NCBI GenBank assembly: GCA_017454375.1
Contig: JAFTDB010000003.1
Location: forward strand, 1-61,801
Reading direction: 5' to 3'
Length of the DNA stretch: 61,801 nt
DNA from: Acholeplasmatales bacterium
Lineage (GTDB): Bacteria > Bacillota_I > Bacilli_A > Acholeplasmatales > Anaeroplasmataceae
Part shown: positions 36,448 through 44,375 of the stretch, piece by piece
How the letters are laid out: each line of letters opens with the position of its first letter
Position numbering within the stretch: the stretch's first letter is position 1
The notes under the pieces: model-generated
The model's input: the letters and a program-made list of their open reading frames with translations, nothing else
Told to the model about the DNA's origin: nothing
The model's database searches: none
Translations under genes and position numbers: made by a program

Positions 36448-36486
36448 ATCCCAGTTCATTAAAATAGTGAACCGGGATTTTTTTTA
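36448..36486. terminator. Bidirectional terminator between EAL gene and znuB
   Basis: ATCCC-A-GTTCA and TGAAC-C-GGGAT form an 11-bp stem with one mismatch. T runs flank it on both strands, serving the two convergent operons. Confidence 0.75.
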
Positions 36487-37299
36487 TAATTTTTTAAATT
36501 GATTGATTAATATAAATATGATAAGTACAGCTAGGTTTACAACTACTATTGTTGCCCCAACAGGCCAATCAATATTGAAATTGATAACGAGTCCTAAAAA
36601 GAAGCAAGCCACAGATATAACAGCACTCGCAATAACTACGCTGCGATAGCTTTTAAATAGTTGTCTTGCTGATAATACTGGGAATATTATTAAGCTTGAG
36701 ATTAATAATGTACCCATTACCTTCATACCTATTACAATAGTAAGTGAACATAATATGGATATTATAATATTATATAGTTCAGTTTTAATTCCTGTTGATT
36801 TAGCGAATGCTTCATCAAATGTAACTGAAAATATTCTATGATAAAACAATATAAATGCACTCACTACAACAACTGCCAGAATGATACTCATTACTAATTC
36901 AAAATTAGAAATACCATAGATACTACCATATAAATAAGATTCAATATCAACATTTACTCCATTAGCGTGAATAATTATATATCCAATCGCTAGTGAAGAA
37001 GATGCTAGTAACGCTATTAGGGCATCACCATGAATCTTATTTTTTTCTGATAATTTTAAAATAAAGAATGATGCCACCATCACAATTGGAATTGTGAATA
37101 CTAGTGGAGCCCAGTTAAGGGTTAGGGCAATTGCACATGCACCAAAGGCAACGTGTGAAAGGCCATCCCCTATCATAGCTTTATTCTTTAATACCATGTT
37201 AACACCAAGAAGTGATGAGCATAGTGATATACATATACCAACAACTAAAGCACGAACCATGAATTCGTAGGAGAACATTTCAAATATACTAAGAATCAT
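36484..37299 (-). CDS. znuB: Zinc/manganese ABC transporter permease
   Basis: 271 aa with 8-9 hydrophobic segments; LGVNMVLKNKAMIGDGLSHVAFG and SSLIIFPVLSARQL are hallmarks of the ABC-3 metal permease family. It moves zinc (or manganese) handed over by ZnuA. GGAGA is better placed for ATG 37299 than for ATG 37305. The gene overlaps the ATPase gene by 11 bases and ends the zur-znuA-znuC-znuB operon. Metal choice is inferred from the Zur-like regulator. Confidence 0.9.
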   Translation of the reverse strand: MILSIFEMFSYEFMVRALVVGICISLCSSLLGVNMVLKNKAMIGDGLSHVAFGACAIALTLNWAPLVFTIPIVMVASFFILKLSEKNKIHGDALIALLASSSLAIGYIIIHANGVNVDIESYLYGSIYGISNFELVMSIILAVVVVSAFILFYHRIFSVTFDEAFAKSTGIKTELYNIIISILCSLTIVIGMKVMGTLLISSLIIFPVLSARQLFKSYRSVVIASAVISVACFFLGLVINFNIDWPVGATIVVVNLAVLIIFILINQFKKL

Positions 37300-37978
37300 A
37301 TCCATTCTCCTTTAAATAATCTTCAGTAGTGCCGAAGAAATATCCATTCTTTTTAAGCTCTAATACCTTATTACCAATTAATGAATCACGGTCTCTATCA
37401 ACATCATGAGTAATCATTAAAATTGAGATTCCATGTCCTTCATTTAAATGGATTAATGTTGAATAGAATTCAACCTTAGATTCTTGATCTAGATTATTAG
37501 ATGGCTCATCTAAAACTATTAATGATGATGTAGCACATAAGCATCTGGCAAGTAATACCTTTTGTCTTTGTCCTCCAGATAATTCATTAAAGCTTCTATC
37601 CTTTAAATCCTCAATTCCTAATATTTGTAAATTACGAATTGCCTTTTCTTTATCTTCCTTATTATAAAATGGGCGACGCCCCATTTGATTAATACGACCA
37701 GATAAAACAATCTCAAAAACAGTGGCTGGAAAGTTTTGATCTATCTTCAAATCCTGTGGCATATAGCCAATGAATTTTCTATCAATTTCACGATAATCAA
37801 CTTTTCCAGATAATGGCTTAATAATCCCTAAGATTCCTTTAATAAGTGTTGATTTTCCAACACCATTTGAACCGATTACTAATATGAAATCTCTTCTATT
37901 AATATCAAATGAAATGTTGTTTATTACAACATCATTCTCATAGCCTAAACTAACATTTTTAATGTCAACTAAAGACAT
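37289..37978 (-). CDS. znuC: Zinc/manganese ABC transporter ATPase
   Basis: 229 aa. Walker A GSNGVGKST, signature LSGGQRQ, Walker B LIVLDEPSNNLD and switch His in MITHD are intact. AGGAGTG lies 8 bases before ATG 37978, so upstream in-frame codons are untranslated. It follows znuA with a short gap and powers the ZnuB permease. Confidence 0.92.
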   Translation of the reverse strand: MSLVDIKNVSLGYENDVVINNISFDINRRDFILVIGSNGVGKSTLIKGILGIIKPLSGKVDYREIDRKFIGYMPQDLKIDQNFPATVFEIVLSGRINQMGRRPFYNKEDKEKAIRNLQILGIEDLKDRSFNELSGGQRQKVLLARCLCATSSLIVLDEPSNNLDQESKVEFYSTLIHLNEGHGISILMITHDVDRDRDSLIGNKVLELKKNGYFFGTTEDYLKENGYDS

Positions 37979-38001
37979 AAAAATCACTCCTAAATTAAAT
38001 A

Positions 38002-38928
38002 TTATAATGCGTTCTTATTTTTAAGCATAAACCATATATAATCATAATTAGCTTCAAAATCATGTTTAGAAATATTTTGAACACTATAGAACGTTTTGAT
38101 TGTTGGTGAATCACCAATATAACGTCCTGCCTTTATATCATTATCTATTTCAGTTTTAACTGAATTCGCAATTCTACCTTCAGATAATTCTAAAATATAA
38201 ATTGATTTTAATTTGTCCTTTTCAACCTTATTTTTTAATTCAATTATCTTAGAAGAAGGAACATTAGTGTCTTGTGAACAACCACTTAAAGCTCCTAGAT
38301 AATTTAGCTTATATCTTTTGACAAAATACAGAAGTGGAAATCTATCCGCAACTACAATTGAAGTGACTCCAAGCTCTGTTATTCTGTCTTCAATTTCTTT
38401 ATCAACTCTAGTAATTAAATTTGTATATAGTACCATATTTTCATCAAGCTTAGAAGCTTTATCAGAATATACTCCCTTTAAGGCAGTGCCAACAGCCTCA
38501 ACTATCTTTTTATAATTAAGTGGGTTAGTCCATACATGCTCATCATATTCATCCTCTTCGCCATCTTCAAGCAGAAGCTCAGATTCTAATACCTCAAACA
38601 TATTAACAACCTTAACATTCTTTTCCTTAATTAGAGGTAGGATTTCTGTTTCAACCCATTCATCAGATTCTCCACCAACATAGATAAATACCTTAGCATT
38701 AAGGATTGTTCTAATGTCAGTAGATGATGGCTCATAGCTATGGATATCAAGGCCTGGCTTAAGTAGCATATTGAGTTTTATATCCTCACTACCTACTACA
38801 GCTCTAGCAGCATCATATCCAACAAAGTTTGTAGCAACTACATCAGATTTTGTATCAGCACATGATGCAAGTGGAATTAAGAACAACATCAAAAATAAAA
38901 CTAAAATCTTTTTCATATTAAATTTCAA
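38002..38928 (-). CDS. znuA: Zinc-binding lipoprotein of the ABC importer
   Basis: About 308 aa. The signal peptide ends in LASC, so it is a lipoprotein. Metal-site candidates are His in DIHSYEPSSTD and His in DEHVWTNPLNY. Where classic ZnuA has a third His the sequence reads VVADRFPLLYF, an Asp variant that I recall from a branch of Firmicute proteins. A short acidic stretch (EDGEEDEYDE) precedes the second His. The ribosome site AAAGGAG points to a TTG start at 38928, overlapping the end of zur; ATG 38916 is the alternative. Confidence 0.88.
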   Translation of the reverse strand: MKFNMKKILVLFLMLFLIPLASCADTKSDVVATNFVGYDAARAVVGSEDIKLNMLLKPGLDIHSYEPSSTDIRTILNAKVFIYVGGESDEWVETEILPLIKEKNVKVVNMFEVLESELLLEDGEEDEYDEHVWTNPLNYKKIVEAVGTALKGVYSDKASKLDENMVLYTNLITRVDKEIEDRITELGVTSIVVADRFPLLYFVKRYKLNYLGALSGCSQDTNVPSSKIIELKNKVEKDKLKSIYILELSEGRIANSVKTEIDNDIKAGRYIGDSPTIKTFYSVQNISKHDFEANYDYIWFMLKNKNAL

Positions 38929-39334
38929 AAAACACTCCTTTACAATCATTACAAATTCCTGTTATATATGTGTTTTGAGGCTCTACTGTAAAAAACATCT
39001 TAGTCTTTATCATCTTTAAAAAGTCATTTGTTTCCTTTGCTCCAAGGTGAACTACCTTTCCACACTTTTTACATTCAAAATGGAAATGAGCAAGACAATT
39101 AGAATTTTCAATATATTGATATGTCGCATAATCATTATCAGATGCTTGATGCTTTAATAAGACGCCCTCATCCTGTAATGCTTGAAGATTACGATAGATT
39201 GTAGCAAGATTTATATTTTTATTATCCTGGATAATAGAATCATAAATCTCTTTAGCACTGAATCTTTTATTCTTATGGCTTGATAAGAAATCTAATATAT
39301 AATCCTTAGTCTTTGTTTTATATGATTTTTTCAT
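38918..39334 (-). CDS. zur: Fur family regulator, probable Zur
   Basis: 138 aa. Winged helix with ATIYRNLQALQDEGVL, metal-site HFHFEC, and structural zinc Cys pairs CKKC and CNDC. It is the first gene of the znu operon and has a perfect 9-1-9 palindrome at its promoter, so it is likely a zinc-responsive repressor of itself and the importer. GGAG lies before the ATG. PerR or Fur identity cannot be excluded by sequence, but the operon argues for zinc. Confidence 0.88.
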   Translation of the reverse strand: MKKSYKTKTKDYILDFLSSHKNKRFSAKEIYDSIIQDNKNINLATIYRNLQALQDEGVLLKHQASDNDYATYQYIENSNCLAHFHFECKKCGKVVHLGAKETNDFLKMIKTKMFFTVEPQNTYITGICNDCKGVFFEI

Positions 39335-39347
39335 ATTATCACTCCAT

Positions 39348-39366
39348 TTTGCAAATCATTTGCAAA
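39348..39366. promoter_or_regulatory. Fur/Zur box, perfect 9-1-9 palindrome
   Basis: TTTGCAAAT-C-ATTTGCAAA, with each half exactly matching the other. It lies between the leftward TATAAT (39371-39376) and the zur ribosome site, covering the likely transcription start, so bound repressor would block the polymerase. Confidence 0.85.
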
Positions 39367-39370
39367 TCAT

Positions 39371-39398
39371 ATTATACGCCTTTTTATTTTATATTCAA
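39371..39398 (-). promoter_or_regulatory. zur-znu promoter
   Basis: On the minus strand TTGAAT and TATAAT with a 16-base spacer, immediately upstream of the palindrome. Confidence 0.65.
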
Positions 39399-39469
39399 CA
39401 ATTATTTTTTAAAATATTTTATATTTTAATTTTTGGCTATGTATGATAAAATTACAGTTGGTGATAATA

Positions 39470-40165
39470 ATGATTTTAGATAACAACGCTAAATTTATAA
39501 ACAAAGAGGTTATGGAATTAGGCGCTTTAACTGAAGAAGAGATTGAATTAATAGATGAATATTCTAAGATTGAAAGAAATTATCGTTATGCATTAAGAAA
39601 AATGTCAGCTAAGCTAGAGAACTTAGATGACTACTGTGAATTAACATTCAAGCATAACCCAATTCATCATATCGAATCTAGAATAAAGACCCCTAACAGT
39701 ATCTTAGAGAAGATTAAACGTAGAGGTCATGAATTAACAATCGATAATCTTAAAACATATATTTATGATATCGCCGGTTTAAGAGTTATTTGTAACTACA
39801 TCAATGATATTTATCAAATTGTTGAATTATTAACTATACAAAAGGATATCGAAATCTATGTAAAAAAGGATTATATCACTAAGCCAAAGGATTCTGGATA
39901 TAGAAGCCTTCATATCGTCTTCTATATTTCATTATATATTGAGCTCACAGAAATAAAGGTTCCAGTAGAAATTCAATTTAGAACTATCGCAATGGATATG
40001 TGGGCTTCTTTGGAGCATGAATTAAAATATAAAGCTGCAGGTAGAAGCTTACCTGAGGAAAAGCTAAAGAAGCTAAAGGAATACTCAGATGAGCTTTACA
40101 AAATAGATTTAGGAATGCAAGCAGTATACATTTCTAAAGTTAGAGGTGACGAAGATAATGATTAA
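39470..40165 (+). CDS. relQ: Small alarmone synthetase (RelQ type, GTP pyrophosphokinase)
   Basis: 231 aa, the size of RelQ/SAS1. It has the synthetase motifs YDIAGLRVIC, KPKDSGYRSLHIVF, EIQFRT and MWASLEHELKYK and no HD hydrolase or regulatory domains. It makes (p)ppGpp from ATP and GTP/GDP. GGTGAT before ATG 39470 sets the start, although the frame is open 9 codons upstream. It overlaps the map gene. Confidence 0.92.
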   Translation: MILDNNAKFINKEVMELGALTEEEIELIDEYSKIERNYRYALRKMSAKLENLDDYCELTFKHNPIHHIESRIKTPNSILEKIKRRGHELTIDNLKTYIYDIAGLRVICNYINDIYQIVELLTIQKDIEIYVKKDYITKPKDSGYRSLHIVFYISLYIELTEIKVPVEIQFRTIAMDMWASLEHELKYKAAGRSLPEEKLKKLKEYSDELYKIDLGMQAVYISKVRGDEDND

Positions 40166-40967
40166 TTATGATGAAATGGCCGCTAAATATAAAAAGCTAG
40201 GGGCCAAGGTTCCAACTAGAGATATGATTAAAACTCCTGAACAAATCGAGGGTATCAGAGAAGCAGGTAGAATTAATACATTAGTACTTGATGAGGTTGC
40301 AAAGCATATCCGTGCTGGAATGACAACAGAGGAGATTAACGCGATTGTCCACAATAAGACAATTGCCTTAGGTGGTATTCCTGCACCACTTAATTTTGAA
40401 GGATTCCCAAAAAGTGTATGTACATCAGTAAATGATGCCGTATGCCATGGTATTCCATCATATCATGATGTTTTAAAAAATGGTGACATCATCAATGTAG
40501 ACTGTACAACAATCTACAAGGGCTATTATGGTGATGCCTCAAGAATGTTTATGATTGGTGAGGTATCAGAGGAAGCTAAGAAGCTTGTAAGGGTAACAAA
40601 GGAAGCACTAGATATGTGTGTTGAACAAATCAAGCCTTATATGCGTCTTGGTGATATCGGCTACATCATTGATAAGCATTGTAGAGCTAATCATTTCTCA
40701 GTAGTAGAAGAGATTGGCGGCCACGGTGTTGGTGTTGGCTTCCATGAGGATCCTTTTGTTAAGCACATTGGTAAGAAGGGTACTGGTATGGTATTATTCC
40801 CAGGCATGACATTCACTATTGAACCAATGGTAAATGCTGGTAGACGTCACGTATTCATCGACGCATCAAATGACTGGACTATCTACACTCAAGATGGTAG
40901 CTTATCAGCTCAATGGGAATACACACTATTAATGACTGAGGAAGGATTAGAGATTTTATCTAAGTAA
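40158..40967 (+). CDS. map: Methionine aminopeptidase type I
   Basis: 269 aa. Metal ligands are seen in NVDCTTIYKGYYGDASRMF (two Asp), GHGVGVGFHEDP (His), FTIEPM (Glu) and WEYTLL (Glu). The enzyme removes the initiator Met. There are about 30 extra N-terminal residues (AAKYKKLGAKVPTRDMIKTP) before the usual start of the fold. The ATG lies inside the end of relQ (8-base overlap) with GAGGTG upstream, which couples protein maturation to the alarmone gene. Confidence 0.93.
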   Translation: MINYDEMAAKYKKLGAKVPTRDMIKTPEQIEGIREAGRINTLVLDEVAKHIRAGMTTEEINAIVHNKTIALGGIPAPLNFEGFPKSVCTSVNDAVCHGIPSYHDVLKNGDIINVDCTTIYKGYYGDASRMFMIGEVSEEAKKLVRVTKEALDMCVEQIKPYMRLGDIGYIIDKHCRANHFSVVEEIGGHGVGVGFHEDPFVKHIGKKGTGMVLFPGMTFTIEPMVNAGRRHVFIDASNDWTIYTQDGSLSAQWEYTLLMTEEGLEILSK

Positions 40968-40971
40968 TAAT

Positions 40972-41664
40972 ATGTTTTCAAAGTTTGTAAATAATAAAAA
41001 GGTATTATATGGTGTATTATCACTAGCATTACTTCTTGTAATACTTCTAATGATAGTAGCCTTAAAGAAGGTTAATGTATCAACTAATGGTGGTAACTAT
41101 ATTGGTTTATCTAGTATTAACCTTGCAATATTTAATTCAATAGGCTCTAATAAAGCAATGGATATAATCAGCACTGTAATCCTAGGCTTAGCGATTGCTA
41201 TGGCAGTAGGATTTGCAGTATTAGGCTTGATTCAAGTAATCAAAAGAAAAAAGCTAGAAGCTATTGATACACCAATCAAGGCGCTTGCCCTAGTTTATGT
41301 TATCACTGGTTGGATCTATCTAATTTTTGATTATGTATTAGTAGTTAATTATAGACCTACTACAGAAGCTATCTCAACTTCTCCATCATTTCCTTCAACT
41401 CATACAATGGTAATCTTGATGGTATTTTTAACAGGCATTACCGTACTTGAAGGAATTATTAAAAATAAAAAAGCCATCTACGGATATGAGATTGGCTGTG
41501 GAGTATTAGGTGTTGTGGCAATAGTAACAAGAATGTTATCAGGTAAACACTGGTTTACAGATATCATTGCTGGTATCTTATTTGCTTTATTATTGTATTT
41601 CTTCCATAAATTCATTATTGAATTATTAAATGAATATCAAGTAAAGCATACAAATAATCAATAA
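40972..41664 (+). CDS. PAP2 family membrane phosphatase
   Basis: 230 aa, five to six hydrophobic segments. Motifs PSFPSTHT (C2) and TRMLSGKHWFTDIIAG (C3, Arg-His-Asp) are present. The family dephosphorylates lipid phosphates such as phosphatidate or undecaprenyl pyrophosphate at the membrane. It begins 4 bases after map with no strong ribosome site and ends the operon. Confidence 0.88.
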   Translation: MFSKFVNNKKVLYGVLSLALLLVILLMIVALKKVNVSTNGGNYIGLSSINLAIFNSIGSNKAMDIISTVILGLAIAMAVGFAVLGLIQVIKRKKLEAIDTPIKALALVYVITGWIYLIFDYVLVVNYRPTTEAISTSPSFPSTHTMVILMVFLTGITVLEGIIKNKKAIYGYEIGCGVLGVVAIVTRMLSGKHWFTDIIAGILFALLLYFFHKFIIELLNEYQVKHTNNQ

Positions 41665-41670
41665 ATTTTT

Positions 41671-41697
41671 AAAGGCCTTAGGGCCTTTTATTTTTTG
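41671..41697 (+). terminator. Terminator of relQ-map-PAP2
   Basis: AAAGGCC, TTAG, GGCCTTT followed by a T run interrupted by one A. Confidence 0.8.
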
Positions 41698-41714
41698 TTG
41701 CAGGTTTGTTGCAG
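41694..41714. repeat. Direct repeat upstream of the 852-aa gene
   Basis: TTTGTTGCAG occurs at 41694-41703 and 41705-41714, separated by a single G, about 70 bases before the next gene. Confidence 0.5.
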
Positions 41715-41781
41715 TGGACGTGATACAATATAGCCATATAATTAATAATATATAATATTATCAATATATGGAGGAATCATT

Positions 41782-44340
41782 ATGCGTAAAGAACAGTTAC
41801 AAAACATTATAAGCTATTTAGAATCTATAAAGGATGCAAATGGCGATTACAAAAAGTATATTGACTCACTTGATTTACTTGCATCAAGATTGCTTGATTA
41901 TTATACTCCTAATTATAAAGGTGAATACATGGATATCACTGAGGAGGAATATAACGAGCTAGATGGTTTATTCAAGGATGCAATTGGAAAATCAGAATTT
42001 TATGCAGCTACTGAATTTGCTGATGAGAAAAATGAAATCGCAAAAGAATTAAAGAAAAGTGTAAACGATAAGCTACATAAAGAATTCCTAACAGATTTTT
42101 ATGCTGACTTTAAAAAGATTGATATAAAGAGTGGTAAATCATTTTATGAAGAAATGCAAAAGGCAAAAGAATATAAGGTTGAGCCTGTTGAAGAAGTAAA
42201 AAATGATGATCCTGTAGAAAATAAGGAAGAAGAAAAGAAAGAAAGCAGAGTTGGCGATATCAGTGCTAGTAAGATCTATGTTGATGGCTTTTTCCAAAAG
42301 GATAATATGACTGTTGATTATGGAAATGAAAAAATAAGTGGTACTTTTATTTACAAGACTGATTATGATCCTGATAAGCAAATTGATAATTTAATTAAAG
42401 AATTTAGCTATAAATATCCAGAATATAAAACATATTTCCAAGGCTTAAATGATATTAATAAAATCAATGAATTAGGGGCAATACCTAATACTGAGATGAT
42501 TGATAAAAATGGTAATGCTAATAACTTCTTTGCAGGTAAAGCATTAAAGGTAAATGATGATGCAGCATTTAATGAATTTAAAAATCAATCTAATTTCTTA
42601 AATGCAAATGCTGAATTTATTTTAAAGCTAAGACCTGTATTAAAAGAAATCCAAGATTATAGTTTTAATTTGAAAGCAACAAACGGTATCAACCTAGATA
42701 CTCGTAATGTTGCGGTAACTGGTGTTGCTAAATTGTTTGATGCACCTGAGGTTGTAGCAAATGCTAAATCAGTATCTATTGAAAAGGATATAGATGGAGA
42801 AAAGGTATATACACAAGGTACATTTATTGAAAATGCTAAGGGAAAGACAATAAATGAATTTGGTATTAAAGATGATATTCATACATCAAAGCTTGAAGAT
42901 TGGGATACAGTTGAAGCTAAAAAAGCTTTAGCTAATTTACAAGTTATTGATTATATTTGTGGAAACAAAAGAGATGTTAACAATATCAAATTTAATTTTG
43001 ATCCAGAAACTAAAAAATTAGTTGGCATTCAAGGTATCAATAATGAAAAGAGCTTCTTTACTCCAAATATTAAGCCTCAAATCATTGGTGAAGAGGATTA
43101 TTCTGAATTAGAAGACATCAAAGCCATTGATGGTGAAATGGCTAGTAAGATTTTAGCTTTCCAAGAAGTAGAATTCAGAGCTATGATGGTTCAATATGGT
43201 TTGAATAAGGATGAGGTTCATGAAGCCTGGAGAAGAGTAGAATATTTGCAGGATGTAATTAAGGATCCTAAGATTTTAGGTGACAAATTAAAGATAGTTG
43301 AGGATAATGCTTGGGATAAGCTTAAATTAGAAGATTTAGCAAAGGATGATAATATCTTTGCTAAGGTAGTGGATGCACAAAATACTTTAACAAGCGAAAT
43401 GAAAGTTGATAAGAGCTTAGAAGAAAATTATAAGATTTTAAATAATTCTTATAAGGATAAGCTAATCCATGCTGATAACTTCCTAGAGGAAGCTAGAAGA
43501 AATTCTCCACTATTTGGTACATCTAAGCGTTATAGTAATATCCTAAAGGGATTAGATGATTATAATAAGACTGCCGATTTAGAAGAAAAAGCTAAAAAGC
43601 TTGATAACTTACAAAGCCTTGTAAATACATATAAGATGGAAAAGGTAAAGGATGGAGTTATCGATGATAACGGTAAGCCAATAAAGAATTTATCTGGCAA
43701 GGATTTAGGTAGAGTTAATGTAGTTAACAAAATTGATGCCTTCATTGGTCAAGCTAAGGCTTTAGATGTCGAAATAAATGAAGCTAAAAAGGCATACGAG
43801 GATGATGCTAAAAAGGTTGATGAATACAACGCTACATATAGATTTGGTAAATACAAAAATTATGCAAAGGTATTCAAAAATGATAAGGGCCAAATATTAA
43901 TTAATTCTAATATCTTAGAAAGAGAAAGACAAAACAATATCATTTTAACTGATACAACAAAAGAAATGGTTAAATTAAGTAATGGTGTTGATTTAGATAA
44001 ATTTCCAGAAAAGAAAGAAAAATATAATATATTAAAGAATTATCTAACTGAAAGCATTAAAAGCTATAAGGAGCAATTAAAGATTGATTATCATCATGGA
44101 GAGATTCCAAAGGAATTCTTTGATTATAAGAATGAAAGATATGATAAGCATATATTTGGCTTTGAAGAGGATGAAAAGCTATTTGCTTATGAGAACCCTG
44201 AATCAAAGATATTTAAAAATGCATTCCATGAGGAATTAAAAGATGTTCTTGCTGAAGAAAATAAAGAAGAAATGATTGAAATGGAAGACTTCAGCAATAA
44301 ACAAGAATTAGAAATCGATCAAAACGAATTAAAAAAATAA
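41782..44340 (+). CDS. Unknown 852-aa cytoplasmic protein, possible degenerate kinase fold
   Basis: No signal peptide or membrane segment. Residues 1-160 are helical and charged with an acidic Lys/Glu stretch (130-155). In the middle, NLDTRNVAVTGVAKLF (304-319), GTFIENAKG (346-354), NLQVIDYICGNKRDVNN (385-401) and GIQGINNEKSF (415-425) recall large clostridial proteins with a HipA/PI3K-like kinase fold, in which I would expect D-R-H-x-x-N and I-D-N-D. Those Asp are missing here, suggesting a pseudokinase. The C-terminal half is coiled-coil-like. This relation is my inference. GGAGGAA precedes the ATG. Confidence 0.6.
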   Translation: MRKEQLQNIISYLESIKDANGDYKKYIDSLDLLASRLLDYYTPNYKGEYMDITEEEYNELDGLFKDAIGKSEFYAATEFADEKNEIAKELKKSVNDKLHKEFLTDFYADFKKIDIKSGKSFYEEMQKAKEYKVEPVEEVKNDDPVENKEEEKKESRVGDISASKIYVDGFFQKDNMTVDYGNEKISGTFIYKTDYDPDKQIDNLIKEFSYKYPEYKTYFQGLNDINKINELGAIPNTEMIDKNGNANNFFAGKALKVNDDAAFNEFKNQSNFLNANAEFILKLRPVLKEIQDYSFNLKATNGINLDTRNVAVTGVAKLFDAPEVVANAKSVSIEKDIDGEKVYTQGTFIENAKGKTINEFGIKDDIHTSKLEDWDTVEAKKALANLQVIDYICGNKRDVNNIKFNFDPETKKLVGIQGINNEKSFFTPNIKPQIIGEEDYSELEDIKAIDGEMASKILAFQEVEFRAMMVQYGLNKDEVHEAWRRVEYLQDVIKDPKILGDKLKIVEDNAWDKLKLEDLAKDDNIFAKVVDAQNTLTSEMKVDKSLEENYKILNNSYKDKLIHADNFLEEARRNSPLFGTSKRYSNILKGLDDYNKTADLEEKAKKLDNLQSLVNTYKMEKVKDGVIDDNGKPIKNLSGKDLGRVNVVNKIDAFIGQAKALDVEINEAKKAYEDDAKKVDEYNATYRFGKYKNYAKVFKNDKGQILINSNILERERQNNIILTDTTKEMVKLSNGVDLDKFPEKKEKYNILKNYLTESIKSYKEQLKIDYHHGEIPKEFFDYKNERYDKHIFGFEEDEKLFAYENPESKIFKNAFHEELKDVLAEENKEEMIEMEDFSNKQELEIDQNELKK

Positions 44341-44348
44341 AGTAGAAA

Positions 44349-44374
44349 AAAGAGTTGCAAAATTGCAACTCTTT
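44349..44374. terminator. Bidirectional terminator
   Basis: AAAGAGTTGCAA and TTGCAACTCTTT, 12 bp with a 2-base centre, T/A runs on both sides, between convergent genes. Confidence 0.8.
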
Positions 44375-44375
44375 C

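Noticed and set aside
39470..40165. Bifunctional RelA/SpoT
   Set aside because: There is no HD hydrolase, TGS or ACT domain and the length is that of a small synthetase.
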